From an uncultured Clostridia bacterium (GTDB lineage Bacteria > Bacillota > Clostridia > Christensenellales > UBA1242), in contig CANCYS010000005.1 of NCBI GenBank assembly GCA_947382485.1, forward strand, positions 1 through 64,000: DNA of 64,000 bases. The letters are read 5' to 3'. A model generated the notes under the pieces. It ran no database searches. It saw only the letters and a list, made by a program, of their open reading frames with translations, and was not told the DNA's origin. Positions 52,201-59,308 of this stretch are shown piece by piece. The position numbers and the translations under genes were made by a program. Numbering within the stretch: the first letter of the stretch is position 1; the number at the start of each line of letters is the position of its first letter.

Positions 52201-52426
52201 TCATACGCTTTGTGTAATTTAAACCTAAAAATTTTGCAAGTGAATAAAAATCTAAAATTATAAGCAATGGATATGTTGCGATGCCAAAAGTTCCGACAAT
52301 GGCTCTACCTATTGGAAGAACTGAGAATAAACAAGCAAAAATAAAAGCCAATGAAAAAACTATAAGACCAAGCAGTCCTAAAACTTTTCTTTTTGTTAGC
52401 GACGAATTATGCTGTATATTTTCCAA
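49244..52426 (-). CDS. ftsK: DNA translocase FtsK/SpoIIIE
   Basis: Membrane-anchored ATPase that pumps DNA through the closing septum in division and sporulation, 1060 residues. Four membrane helices lie within residues 15-165. A long Ser/Asn/Glu-rich linker (about 180-580) is followed by the alpha/beta motor with Walker A GSTGSGKS near 720 and Walker B IIVDELAE near 827, RPSVDIISGVIKNNVPSR, and the winged-helix gamma domain (about 990-1050) that reads KOPS/SRS. The linker is longer than in B. subtilis SpoIIIE. It begins 9 bp after the M16 gene and is followed by its pseudo-ATPase relative. Confidence 0.96.
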   Translation of the reverse strand: MENIQHNSSLTKRKVLGLLGLIVFSLAFIFACLFSVLPIGRAIVGTFGIATYPLLIILDFYSLAKFLGLNYTKRMKPAVLLTIGIVSVLLVIHAISTFKPLDAVVSGQTFKTYLEISYTSKITLLGSVGSILCGLISLLLGGMGVIIVFVILTTLLFGLFIDYQLYGKYEAPHIKKLKTHKMREKVSRSDRDLVNENMPNYSFDSGELADVVDEISVDARDLEGTSINENEPKPIYSSEDVIGEITDRDITEGYNYTYNNYSNVYTGSDSYFKQPDTQTNEEPQTQNTFSSNFYSAETYPDVYTSDVNEYRRQFMNATFGGMSSTESSENTETNYSNEFVSSQNPYNETPYSSQVNTFDTEPVNVDNEVNNFSSNLSDFSSNFGNDEETSDFSDETEFNGTFDNSSINDEISKILSTSEDDIENDVKSDVLDSPSSSSFGFSFDDDEKQEPVKANNDFGSFNKEPSVPKTDFVTLSTPSFEPAKPDNLGIDKEFERKNSGFGTSQNFGNTKPQVEQKPAFGGVSNVPSSPVIQNNPINNENKYTVPVKETKTNPYGFNVGIPGVRYNPPPLNLLRPLKPDNGDYTEEQNRKSAQLENVLSAFNIPAKVKNIVRGPKITRYELSVPLGVSVKKIPMYEDDIAAALAAKTIVIKAPIPGSSYVGIELENDTFSSVYERELLESDEFQNFKDPLPIAIGKDISGEIIVKSLAKMVHLLIAGSTGSGKSVFIHNIVLSLIYKSSPDDLRLIMIDPKKVEFNRYNGLPHLLTPEVVMGSDKAINALKWCVKEMERRYDLMSKSGYNNIEPYNKSELVKAGQFERFPYIVIIVDELAEIMQVNKKEVEACIQRLTQLARACGMHMILATQRPSVDIISGVIKNNVPSRIAFSLQSGIDSKTILNAVGAEKLLGQGDMIFAPTGTSATPRLQAAYASDEEIKAVIDYDKKYNNANYDEMVNNIINSEQQAAPDDAGVSFGSDGLPSRENVDSYFKTSVKLVMQNGGASVSYLQRRLSIGYSRAARIVDQMEDKGYIAPATGSKVRKVLITPDQFRQDFGEDYDSIND

Positions 52427-52435
52427 AGTTCACTC

Positions 52436-53701
52436 CTATTTTAATCCTTTAATCAAATCATCTCTGTCAATGTCAATGTCATGACCAAGATAAACAACAA
52501 CCATTTTATTAAAATCAAGAATTTGTTTAATGAGTTTGTTTGCATCTTTATTTGTGAGCATTTCAATTTTAAGTCTTTCAGTATTTTCACTGAATGTTTG
52601 TTTTGTAAGAGCGATATGCTTTGCAGAAATCAAAGCATTTTCAACAACATTGTCATATTTGTTGATGAAGTTTGTGACATAATATCTTTTTTCTGTTTCA
52701 AATTCTTCACTTGAAATTGCTCTATTTTTAATATCTTTGCTGAGTGCTTCAACAAAATTATACAAATGTTCTTCCGCAAAGTCATAATCAACCATGATTT
52801 CAAATTCAATGTTACCATTGTTTGAGTAATACTTTGTTTTGATTTTTGTATCAAAATAATAATTTTGGTTTGAAAGTGAAAGTTTTAAATTGTTAAGAAT
52901 GATTGGAGCAACAATTTCAATCAAATATTTTTGTTTATCTTTAAACGAAACTGTTGGAAAAACCACAGAAATTCTTGTTTGATTTAATCTTTTGATTCTG
53001 CCCTTGCAAGCACCTTCAAAATCATCAATGGCTGAAACATATTTAAGTTTTTTATATTCAGTGTCATTATCTTTCATTTTATCAAAGAAATGAACTTTAA
53101 CAATATCATAAATTTCATCTTGATTAACATCACCAACAACAGATATGATTGTGTTTCTTGGTGTGAAAACTCTATCAAGGAAATCTTTTGCGTCAAATGC
53201 TCTGAATCTTGCAACAGTGAGTTTTGTTCCAGTTTTTGGATTTGCAAGACCTGTTCTGTAATAAAGTGTTGAATTCACAATTCTGTTGATAATAAATTGT
53301 GCATTTTCAGACAAAATTTCGACTTGCGACAAAAGTTGCTTTCTTACCTTTTCACCATTTTCAAGTGAGAAATTTGTGTTGAAAGCAATTTCTGAAAGTA
53401 AGGCTATTGCCTTTTCAATATTTTCTTTTGGACAAAGTGCACTGATTGTTATGCTTTCCTTTGAATTGTGTGGAGTTAAAACAATTCCATTAGATTTTGC
53501 AAAACTTGCAAGTGAATCTTTATTTGGATGTTGTTTTGTTCCCATAAGCATAATTCGTGTTAAATAATCACTGATTCCACTTTGATTACTTTTTTCTGAT
53601 TGTGTGCCACCAGCAATATGCAAAACCACGCAAGCAACCTTTTTATCTGTTCTTGGAACACACACAAGTCTAAGCCCATTTGAAAATGTGTTTAATGCCA
53701 T
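52436..53701 (-). CDS. M16-family protein without the zinc-binding motif
   Basis: A 421-residue protein with the two-lobe M16 peptidase fold (each lobe about 200 residues; the second starts near VSAIDDFEG). Where active members have HxxEH (SGISHFLEHMxFKGT), this one has SGISDYLTRIMLMGT, so His45, Glu48 and His49 are replaced by Asp, Thr and Arg. It is therefore probably an inactive subunit or scaffold. Its position between ylxY and ftsK matches mlpA/ymxG of B. subtilis. The start at 53701 has a ggag site; a longer reading to 53779 runs through a terminator. Confidence 0.88.
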   Translation of the reverse strand: MALNTFSNGLRLVCVPRTDKKVACVVLHIAGGTQSEKSNQSGISDYLTRIMLMGTKQHPNKDSLASFAKSNGIVLTPHNSKESITISALCPKENIEKAIALLSEIAFNTNFSLENGEKVRKQLLSQVEILSENAQFIINRIVNSTLYYRTGLANPKTGTKLTVARFRAFDAKDFLDRVFTPRNTIISVVGDVNQDEIYDIVKVHFFDKMKDNDTEYKKLKYVSAIDDFEGACKGRIKRLNQTRISVVFPTVSFKDKQKYLIEIVAPIILNNLKLSLSNQNYYFDTKIKTKYYSNNGNIEFEIMVDYDFAEEHLYNFVEALSKDIKNRAISSEEFETEKRYYVTNFINKYDNVVENALISAKHIALTKQTFSENTERLKIEMLTNKDANKLIKQILDFNKMVVVYLGHDIDIDRDDLIKGLK

Positions 53702-53746
53702 TTTAATTTTCTCCAATGTATATATTTTTACACATTTATTATATAA

Positions 53747-53776
53747 CAAAAAAATCCGTTCTGAAAACGGATTTTG
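53747..53776 (-). terminator. terminator after ylxY
   Basis: The stem aaaatccgtt/aacggatttt, 5-nt loop, T-run on the minus strand. Confidence 0.85.
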
Positions 53777-53841
53777 CATATTTTTTAATCTTTTTTATAA
53801 TTTTTACACATTTTTAGATAAACCAAACAAAATTTACAGTT

Positions 53842-54576
53842 TTATTTCAATCCCAAAGTTTCGCTCACTGTCGTAAGGTTAAATTTATGGTTCTTCGCAT
53901 ATTCAATTATGTCTGTGAGTGCCTCAACTGTGTTTGCTGTTGGGTGCATTAAAATTAAGTCACCACCACACATTTGAACAACAGCCCTATTATAAATTAA
54001 TTTGGTGTCATGGTCACGCCAGTCAATGGTGTCTCTTGTCCACATTATCGTTTTATAACCAAGTTTTTCAGCAGAAATCGTGGTATTTTTGTTATAAGAA
54101 CCACCAGGAGGAGCAAAAAGTTCCATATCAATTCCAAGAATGGCTTTTACAATTTCATGGCACTTGCTAATTTCTGATAAATTTTGTTCAAGTGAAAGTT
54201 TTCCATGTTCTTTATGAGAATAACCATGACTTGCAATTTCGTGCCCTTGATTTTTCATTTTCTTTAATAATATCTCATTTTCCTCCGCCCAAGTTCCACC
54301 AATAAAGAAAGTTGTCTTTATATTATATTTTTGCAATATTTCAAGCATCATCTCAACATATTCTGTGCCCCAATACACATTTATCATGAGTGAAACATTA
54401 TTTGAATTTTTGTCACCAGCATAAATTGTGCCATTATACTCACTGTTTGTTGCTGTGGAAACAGTGTTATTTTTTCTTATTAAAAAACCTGAAAGCACAC
54501 AAACACAAATTGCAGCAAAAATTGCCACATTACAAATTACATGAACAAATAATTTTTCATTTTTTAAATATTTCAT
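53842..54576 (-). CDS. ylxY: polysaccharide deacetylase-like sporulation protein, YlxY family
   Basis: A 244-residue NodB-domain protein with one N-terminal membrane helix (about 10-35). The first motif is LMINVYWGTEY, the form found in YlxY proteins in place of TFDDG; later motifs SHGYSH (zinc ligands) and APPGGSYN are retained. The domain should face outside the membrane. Position directly downstream of pnp is the B. subtilis arrangement. Whether these proteins deacetylate peptidoglycan is uncertain because the first Asp is missing in the family. Confidence 0.85.
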   Translation of the reverse strand: MKYLKNEKLFVHVICNVAIFAAICVCVLSGFLIRKNNTVSTATNSEYNGTIYAGDKNSNNVSLMINVYWGTEYVEMMLEILQKYNIKTTFFIGGTWAEENEILLKKMKNQGHEIASHGYSHKEHGKLSLEQNLSEISKCHEIVKAILGIDMELFAPPGGSYNKNTTISAEKLGYKTIMWTRDTIDWRDHDTKLIYNRAVVQMCGGDLILMHPTANTVEALTDIIEYAKNHKFNLTTVSETLGLK

Positions 54577-54603
54577 AATTTAATATATGCAAGAGATTTT
54601 AAA

Positions 54604-54632
54604 ATAAAAACCACAGGCGTTACCTGTGGCTT
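54604..54632 (-). terminator. terminator after pnp
   Basis: The stem ccacagg/cctgtgg, 5-nt loop, followed on the minus strand by TTTTTATTTT. Confidence 0.9.
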
Positions 54633-54654
54633 AAATTATAATTAAAATTTTAAA

Positions 54655-56757
54655 TTATGCTTCGATTTTTTTAACAAGTTTGAGGTCTACTCTTTCTTTT
54701 TCATCAATCTTGATTACTTCAACTTCAACCTTATCACCAATTTTAACGATATCTTCAACTCTATCAACTCTCTTTGAAGAAAGTTTTGAAATATGAATCA
54801 TACCATCACAGTTTGATGAAATTTCAACAAAAGCACCAAATTGCATAATTCTAACAACTGTACCAGTGTATCTTTCACCAACTTCTGGAACAAAAACAAT
54901 GTCTTCAATGATTTCTTTTGCTCTGTTGCAATCTTCAATGTTTGCAGAAGAAACCATAACTGTTCCGTCATCTTCAATATCAATTTTAACATTGGTTTTT
55001 TCAATGATTTTATTAATTGTTTTTCCGCCTTGTCCAATAACTTCACCAATTTTTTCAGGATTAATTTTGAAAGTGATGATTTTTGGAGCATATGGGCTGA
55101 GTTCTTTTCTGTATTCAGGAATAACAGCAAGCATTTTATCCATAATTTCAAATCTGCCTTCTTTTGCCTGAGCAAGTGCAGTTGTTAAAATGCTTTCATC
55201 AATACCTTTGATTTTGATATCCATTTGAATTGCAGTGATACCTTTGCTTGTTCCCGCAACTTTGAAGTCCATGTCGCCATAGAAATCTTCAAGACCTTGA
55301 ATGTCGGTCATAACAATTACTTTGCCAGATTCTTCATCTTTGATAAGACCCATTGCAACACCAGCAACAGGTGCTTTAATTGGAACACCTGCGTCCATAA
55401 GTGAAAGTGTGCTTGCACAAACACTTGCCATTGAAGATGAACCATTTGATGATAAAACTTCACTAACAAGTCTGAGTGCATATGGGAATTCTTCTTCACT
55501 TGGAATAACTGGAACAAGTGCTCTTTCTGCAAGTGCACCATGTCCAATTTCACGACGACCAGGTGATCTAAGGTTTCTTGCTTCACCAGTTGCATATGGA
55601 GGCATATTGTATTGATGAATATATCTCTTGTAAGCATCTTCTTCATCATCTAAGCCTTCAACTCTTTGAGCTTCTGAAATTGTTGCAAGTGTCAAACAGT
55701 TTAATACTTGTGTTTCACCACGAGTGAACACACCAGTTCCATGAACTCTTGGAAGAACACCAACTTCGCACCAAATTGGACGAATTTCTTTTGTTTTTCT
55801 TCCATCTGGACGAATACCACTTGAAATGATATTTTTTCTAACGATTTCTTTTTGCATTTTATAAAGAAGTTCGTTTACTTCTTGTTCTCTATCTTCATAC
55901 TTTTCAGCAAAATGTTCTCTGCAATCAGAAAGAACTGCATTTATTCTTTCATTCAAAGCAACTTTATCTGCAAGTGGTGCCATTGCTTTTGTGAGATTTT
56001 CTGTAACATAATCACGTACATCTTTTTCAAGGTCTTCACCAACATGGAAAAGTTCAACTTCTCTTTTTGGTTTTCCAACTTCTTTTGCGATTGTTTCAAT
56101 GAAAGCAACTATTTCTTTGATATATTTGTGTGCAAACAAAATACCATCTCTCATTTCATCTTCGCTAACTTCTTTTGCACCTGCTTCAACCATCATGATT
56201 GCATCTTTTGTTCCTGCAACAGTTACATGCATTAAACTCTTTTCACATTCTTCTTGTGTTGGGTTGATAACATACTTTCCATCAATATAACCAACAACAA
56301 CTGAACCAGTTGGTCCTGCAAATGGAATATCTGAAACTGAAAGTGCAACAGAAGAACCAATCATTGCTAAGATTTCTGGTGGATAGTCTGGTTCAACAGA
56401 AAGTGCTGTTGCAACAACTGCAACATCATAATAAAACCCTTTTGGGAAAAGTGGTCTGATTGGTCTGTCAATAAGTCTTGAAAACAAAACTGCTTGATCA
56501 CTTGCTCTGCCTTCTCTTTTTTTGAATCCACCTGGGAATTTTCCAATAGAATACATTTTTTCTTCAAAGTCAACGCAAAGTGGGAAGAAATCTGCACCTT
56601 CTTTTGGTTTGTCACTCATTGTTACATTAACCATAACAGTTGTGTCTCCACAACTAACTTGACATGTGCCATTTGCCTGTCCACAATATTTTCCAGTTTT
56701 AATATGAATATCTTTTCCTGCTAAACTGAGTTTGTAATTTTTTTCTTCACCGAACAT
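54655..56757 (-). CDS. pnp: polyribonucleotide nucleotidyltransferase (PNPase)
   Basis: Phosphorolytic 3'-5' exoribonuclease of the degradosome, 700 residues as usual. Two RNase PH domains (about 1-210 and 310-540), the second with GRREIGHGALAERAL and DIQGLEDFYGDMDFKVAGT; a KH domain with GEVIGQGGKTINKI near 560; and an S1 domain (YTGTVVRIMQFGAFVEI) at the end. An AAGGAGA site precedes the ATG. It follows rpsO by 56 bp, the classic rpsO-pnp pair. Confidence 0.98.
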   Translation of the reverse strand: MFGEEKNYKLSLAGKDIHIKTGKYCGQANGTCQVSCGDTTVMVNVTMSDKPKEGADFFPLCVDFEEKMYSIGKFPGGFKKREGRASDQAVLFSRLIDRPIRPLFPKGFYYDVAVVATALSVEPDYPPEILAMIGSSVALSVSDIPFAGPTGSVVVGYIDGKYVINPTQEECEKSLMHVTVAGTKDAIMMVEAGAKEVSEDEMRDGILFAHKYIKEIVAFIETIAKEVGKPKREVELFHVGEDLEKDVRDYVTENLTKAMAPLADKVALNERINAVLSDCREHFAEKYEDREQEVNELLYKMQKEIVRKNIISSGIRPDGRKTKEIRPIWCEVGVLPRVHGTGVFTRGETQVLNCLTLATISEAQRVEGLDDEEDAYKRYIHQYNMPPYATGEARNLRSPGRREIGHGALAERALVPVIPSEEEFPYALRLVSEVLSSNGSSSMASVCASTLSLMDAGVPIKAPVAGVAMGLIKDEESGKVIVMTDIQGLEDFYGDMDFKVAGTSKGITAIQMDIKIKGIDESILTTALAQAKEGRFEIMDKMLAVIPEYRKELSPYAPKIITFKINPEKIGEVIGQGGKTINKIIEKTNVKIDIEDDGTVMVSSANIEDCNRAKEIIEDIVFVPEVGERYTGTVVRIMQFGAFVEISSNCDGMIHISKLSSKRVDRVEDIVKIGDKVEVEVIKIDEKERVDLKLVKKIEA

Positions 56758-56813
56758 AATTTCTCCTTTATAATAAATGGGAATGGAAAAAAATCTCCAC
56801 CCCCTTTATTTAA

Positions 56814-57077
56814 TTATTTTCTAATATTTAATTTTTCAATCAAACTTCTGTAACCTTCAATGTCAATATTTTTTAAATATTCAAGAAGACCACGTCTACG
56901 TCCAACAAGTTGCATAAGTCCACGTCTTGAATGAAAGTCTTGTTTATTTTGCTTTAAATATTCAGTTAAATTATTAATTCTTTCAGTCAAAAGAGCGATT
57001 TGAACATATGGAGAACCAGTGTCATTCTCATTTGTTGCGAACTCTTTAATTATTTCTTGCTTTCTAATTTTGTCCAT
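56814..57077 (-). CDS. rpsO: 30S ribosomal protein S15
   Basis: An 87-residue primary binding protein for the central domain of 16S rRNA. The sequence matches S15 throughout: [22 protein letters not shown], then [29 protein letters not shown] site precedes the ATG. A promoter and a structured leader lie upstream. Confidence 0.98.
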   Translation of the reverse strand: MDKIRKQEIIKEFATNENDTGSPYVQIALLTERINNLTEYLKQNKQDFHSRRGLMQLVGRRRGLLEYLKNIDIEGYRSLIEKLNIRK

Positions 57078-57152
57078 TTCTTTTCCTCCACTTTAAATTT
57101 GCCAGTTTTTGAGCGCACTAAACGGAAAAAATTTAGGTCTCTCAAACGGTAA
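57078..57152 (-). promoter_or_regulatory. structured rpsO leader, possible S15 autoregulatory element
   Basis: The transcript before rpsO is about 75 nt. In it tttgag (minus strand, 57146-57141) pairs with ctcaaa (57113-57108) and, inside, ctaaa with tttag (57136-57132 / 57122-57118), leaving asymmetric internal loops. In many bacteria S15 binds such a leader and represses its own synthesis. The specific motif is not proven here. Confidence 0.5.
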
Positions 57153-57159
57153 CGCCAAG

Positions 57160-57188
57160 ATAATACCATAATTATCAGAAAAAGTAAA
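57160..57188 (-). promoter_or_regulatory. promoter of rpsO-pnp
   Basis: TTTACT (57188-57183) and TATTAT (57165-57160) on the minus strand, 17-bp spacer. Confidence 0.75.
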
Positions 57189-57202
57189 GCAATTTGACAA
57201 AA

Positions 57203-59305
57203 TTAGTCAAAAAATCTGGTTACATCTCTAACATCTTCAAAAGATTTTATTACATCTTCAAGTTTTGTTAATTCATTTGTGTTTTTTACATCAACACACA
57301 TAACAAACTCACATTCGTTGTTATTTATCATTTTCACTTCTAGTTTTGTTAAATTAAAACCATTTTCCGCAATTAAACTAAGAAGTTTCCCCGCAAAGCC
57401 AATTGTGTCTTTTGCAACAACTTTTAAATTTACATTGAATGTTTGACTCAATCCAGTCTTCCACTTTGCACTTACAATTTGAGCACCAATCATTTTGCTT
57501 AAATTTGGACAATTTTTTGAATGGATTGCAACACTATTTTTTGAAAATACACCAACAATTTCATCACCAGGTATTGCACAACAACATTTTGGAAATGAAA
57601 GATTTATAAACTTAGTGCTTCCTTCAACTTCAACTGGCGAATTTTTTGCGATATCACTTTCCTGTTCTTTTTCATACAAATATTTCGTGAGTTGTTGAAC
57701 TGTGACGCTTTTGTAACCTACGCTTGCATACATATCATCAAGATTAACAAAATTGTAATCTCTTTTTATTTGTTCAAAAAACTTAATTAAATCACCAATT
57801 GAAAAACCTGATTTTTCAAGTTCATCAGCAAGCAAATCTTTGCCGAGTTTGATATATTTTTCTGTTGTGTGCTTTGTTATGTAATCTCTAATTTTCTTTC
57901 TTGCACTTGCGGTTGTGACAACTGAAAGCCAATCTCTGCTTGGAGCTTTTGGAGTGCTTGAAAGCAAAATTTCAACAACATCACCATTCCCAAGCACTGA
58001 ACCTAGCGACATTTTTTTGCCGTTTATGATTGCACCAACTGCGTTATCACCAATGCTGGTGTGAACTGCATAAGCAAAATCTATTGCAGTTGGAGTTTCT
58101 GAACTTAAACAAATTGGCTTAAACTTTGGAGTGAAAACCCAAGTTGAGTTGGTTGAAAGTTCATTTTTAATGGCATCAATGAAAGACGAACTATTGCTTT
58201 CACCAGACTCACTCAAAACAATTTCTTTAAGAGAATTATACTTTTCAATGCTATCGTCATATTCAATATCTGTATCTTTATCTTTCCAAAGAGATGATAC
58301 ACCATATTCACAAATTTTATCCATTTCATAGGTTCTAATCATTACTTTGAAAGCAATTTCTGCTTCACTTGAAACAAGAACCGTTTGAAGTGATTTGTAA
58401 CCATTGAGTTTTGGAGAAGCAATAAAATCTTTTATTTGCTCTGGAAGTGGCGTGAATTGTTTATGCAAAAGTCCTAAAACTTTATAACAATCCATTTCTG
58501 TTGGAACAATGATTTTGTAGAGCATGAGACCATAAACTTTGCCAATTCCTTTTGAACTCAATTTCTTATAAATTGAATAAAAATGTTCTGGCCAACAAAC
58601 AACTTTTCCTTCAATTTTATTGTTAACCAAAATCTGATTTAACTTGTTTGTTATGCTTTCAACTTTCTTTTCACCAGCAGTGAATTTGTCGCCAAATTCT
58701 TTTTTTATTTTCTTATAATCTTCTGGTCTAAGACATTCAAAGACCAAATTTTCAAGTTCTGAGCGTATGGTTCTGATTCCAATTTTATCTGCAATTGGAA
58801 TGAACAAATCTTTTGTTTCATTTGCAATTTTTGTTTGTTTTTCAGGTTTTAAAAATTTGATTGTTCTCATGTTATGGAGTCTATCTGCAAGTTTTATAAA
58901 AATGACTCTTATGTCGTTTCCCATTGCAATGACTAATTTTTTTATGCTATCAGCCTCTGCATCACCAGCATTTTTTTCAATATTGCTGATTTTTGTCACT
59001 CCATCAACAAGTCTTGCAACAGTATCCCCAAATCTTTTTTCAATTTCCTCAATTGGAACATCTGTGTCTTCAACAACATCATGCAAAAGCCCTGCCATGA
59101 TTGTGGCGTAGTCCATATCATTGTCAATCAAAATTTGTGCAACACTGATTGGATGAACAATGTATGGTTCTCCACTCATTCTTGTTACACCTTCATGTGC
59201 ATTTTTTGCATAAAAATATGCTTCCAAAATCTTATCACCATTAACAGGATAATTTTCTTTTACACTTTTTATAAATTTCTTTTCAATTTCGACTATATTT
59301 CCCAT
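57203..59305 (-). CDS. RelA/SpoT homologue with intact hydrolase and degenerate synthetase domain
   Basis: A 700-residue long-form (p)ppGpp enzyme. The HD hydrolase half is complete: His51 in YIVHP, HDVVED at 75-80 and ADRLHNMRT near 140. The synthetase domain (about 225-345) is recognisable but has lost key residues compared with B. subtilis RelA: SGRPKH is VCWPEH (Arg to Trp238, Lys to Glu240), YDLLAVR is YGLMLYK (metal-binding Asp to Gly259), EVQIRT is KVMIRT (catalytic Glu to Lys320), AAHW is SSLW. TGS (about 395-455) and ACT (about 625-700) domains follow. It should hydrolyse but not make (p)ppGpp. It begins 3 bp after recJ. Confidence 0.9.
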   Translation of the reverse strand: MGNIVEIEKKFIKSVKENYPVNGDKILEAYFYAKNAHEGVTRMSGEPYIVHPISVAQILIDNDMDYATIMAGLLHDVVEDTDVPIEEIEKRFGDTVARLVDGVTKISNIEKNAGDAEADSIKKLVIAMGNDIRVIFIKLADRLHNMRTIKFLKPEKQTKIANETKDLFIPIADKIGIRTIRSELENLVFECLRPEDYKKIKKEFGDKFTAGEKKVESITNKLNQILVNNKIEGKVVCWPEHFYSIYKKLSSKGIGKVYGLMLYKIIVPTEMDCYKVLGLLHKQFTPLPEQIKDFIASPKLNGYKSLQTVLVSSEAEIAFKVMIRTYEMDKICEYGVSSLWKDKDTDIEYDDSIEKYNSLKEIVLSESGESNSSSFIDAIKNELSTNSTWVFTPKFKPICLSSETPTAIDFAYAVHTSIGDNAVGAIINGKKMSLGSVLGNGDVVEILLSSTPKAPSRDWLSVVTTASARKKIRDYITKHTTEKYIKLGKDLLADELEKSGFSIGDLIKFFEQIKRDYNFVNLDDMYASVGYKSVTVQQLTKYLYEKEQESDIAKNSPVEVEGSTKFINLSFPKCCCAIPGDEIVGVFSKNSVAIHSKNCPNLSKMIGAQIVSAKWKTGLSQTFNVNLKVVAKDTIGFAGKLLSLIAENGFNLTKLEVKMINNNECEFVMCVDVKNTNELTKLEDVIKSFEDVRDVTRFFD

Positions 59306-59308
59306 AGG

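Noticed and set aside
53702-53779. Longer N-terminus of the M16 protein
   Set aside because: The extra codons run through the ylxY terminator and lack a ribosome binding site; family members start near MALNTFSNG.
53842-54576. Loss of the first deacetylase motif as an oddity in the YlxY-type protein
   Set aside because: The INVxWGxEY form in place of TFDDG is, as far as I know, typical of the YlxY family, so it is not a special change here.
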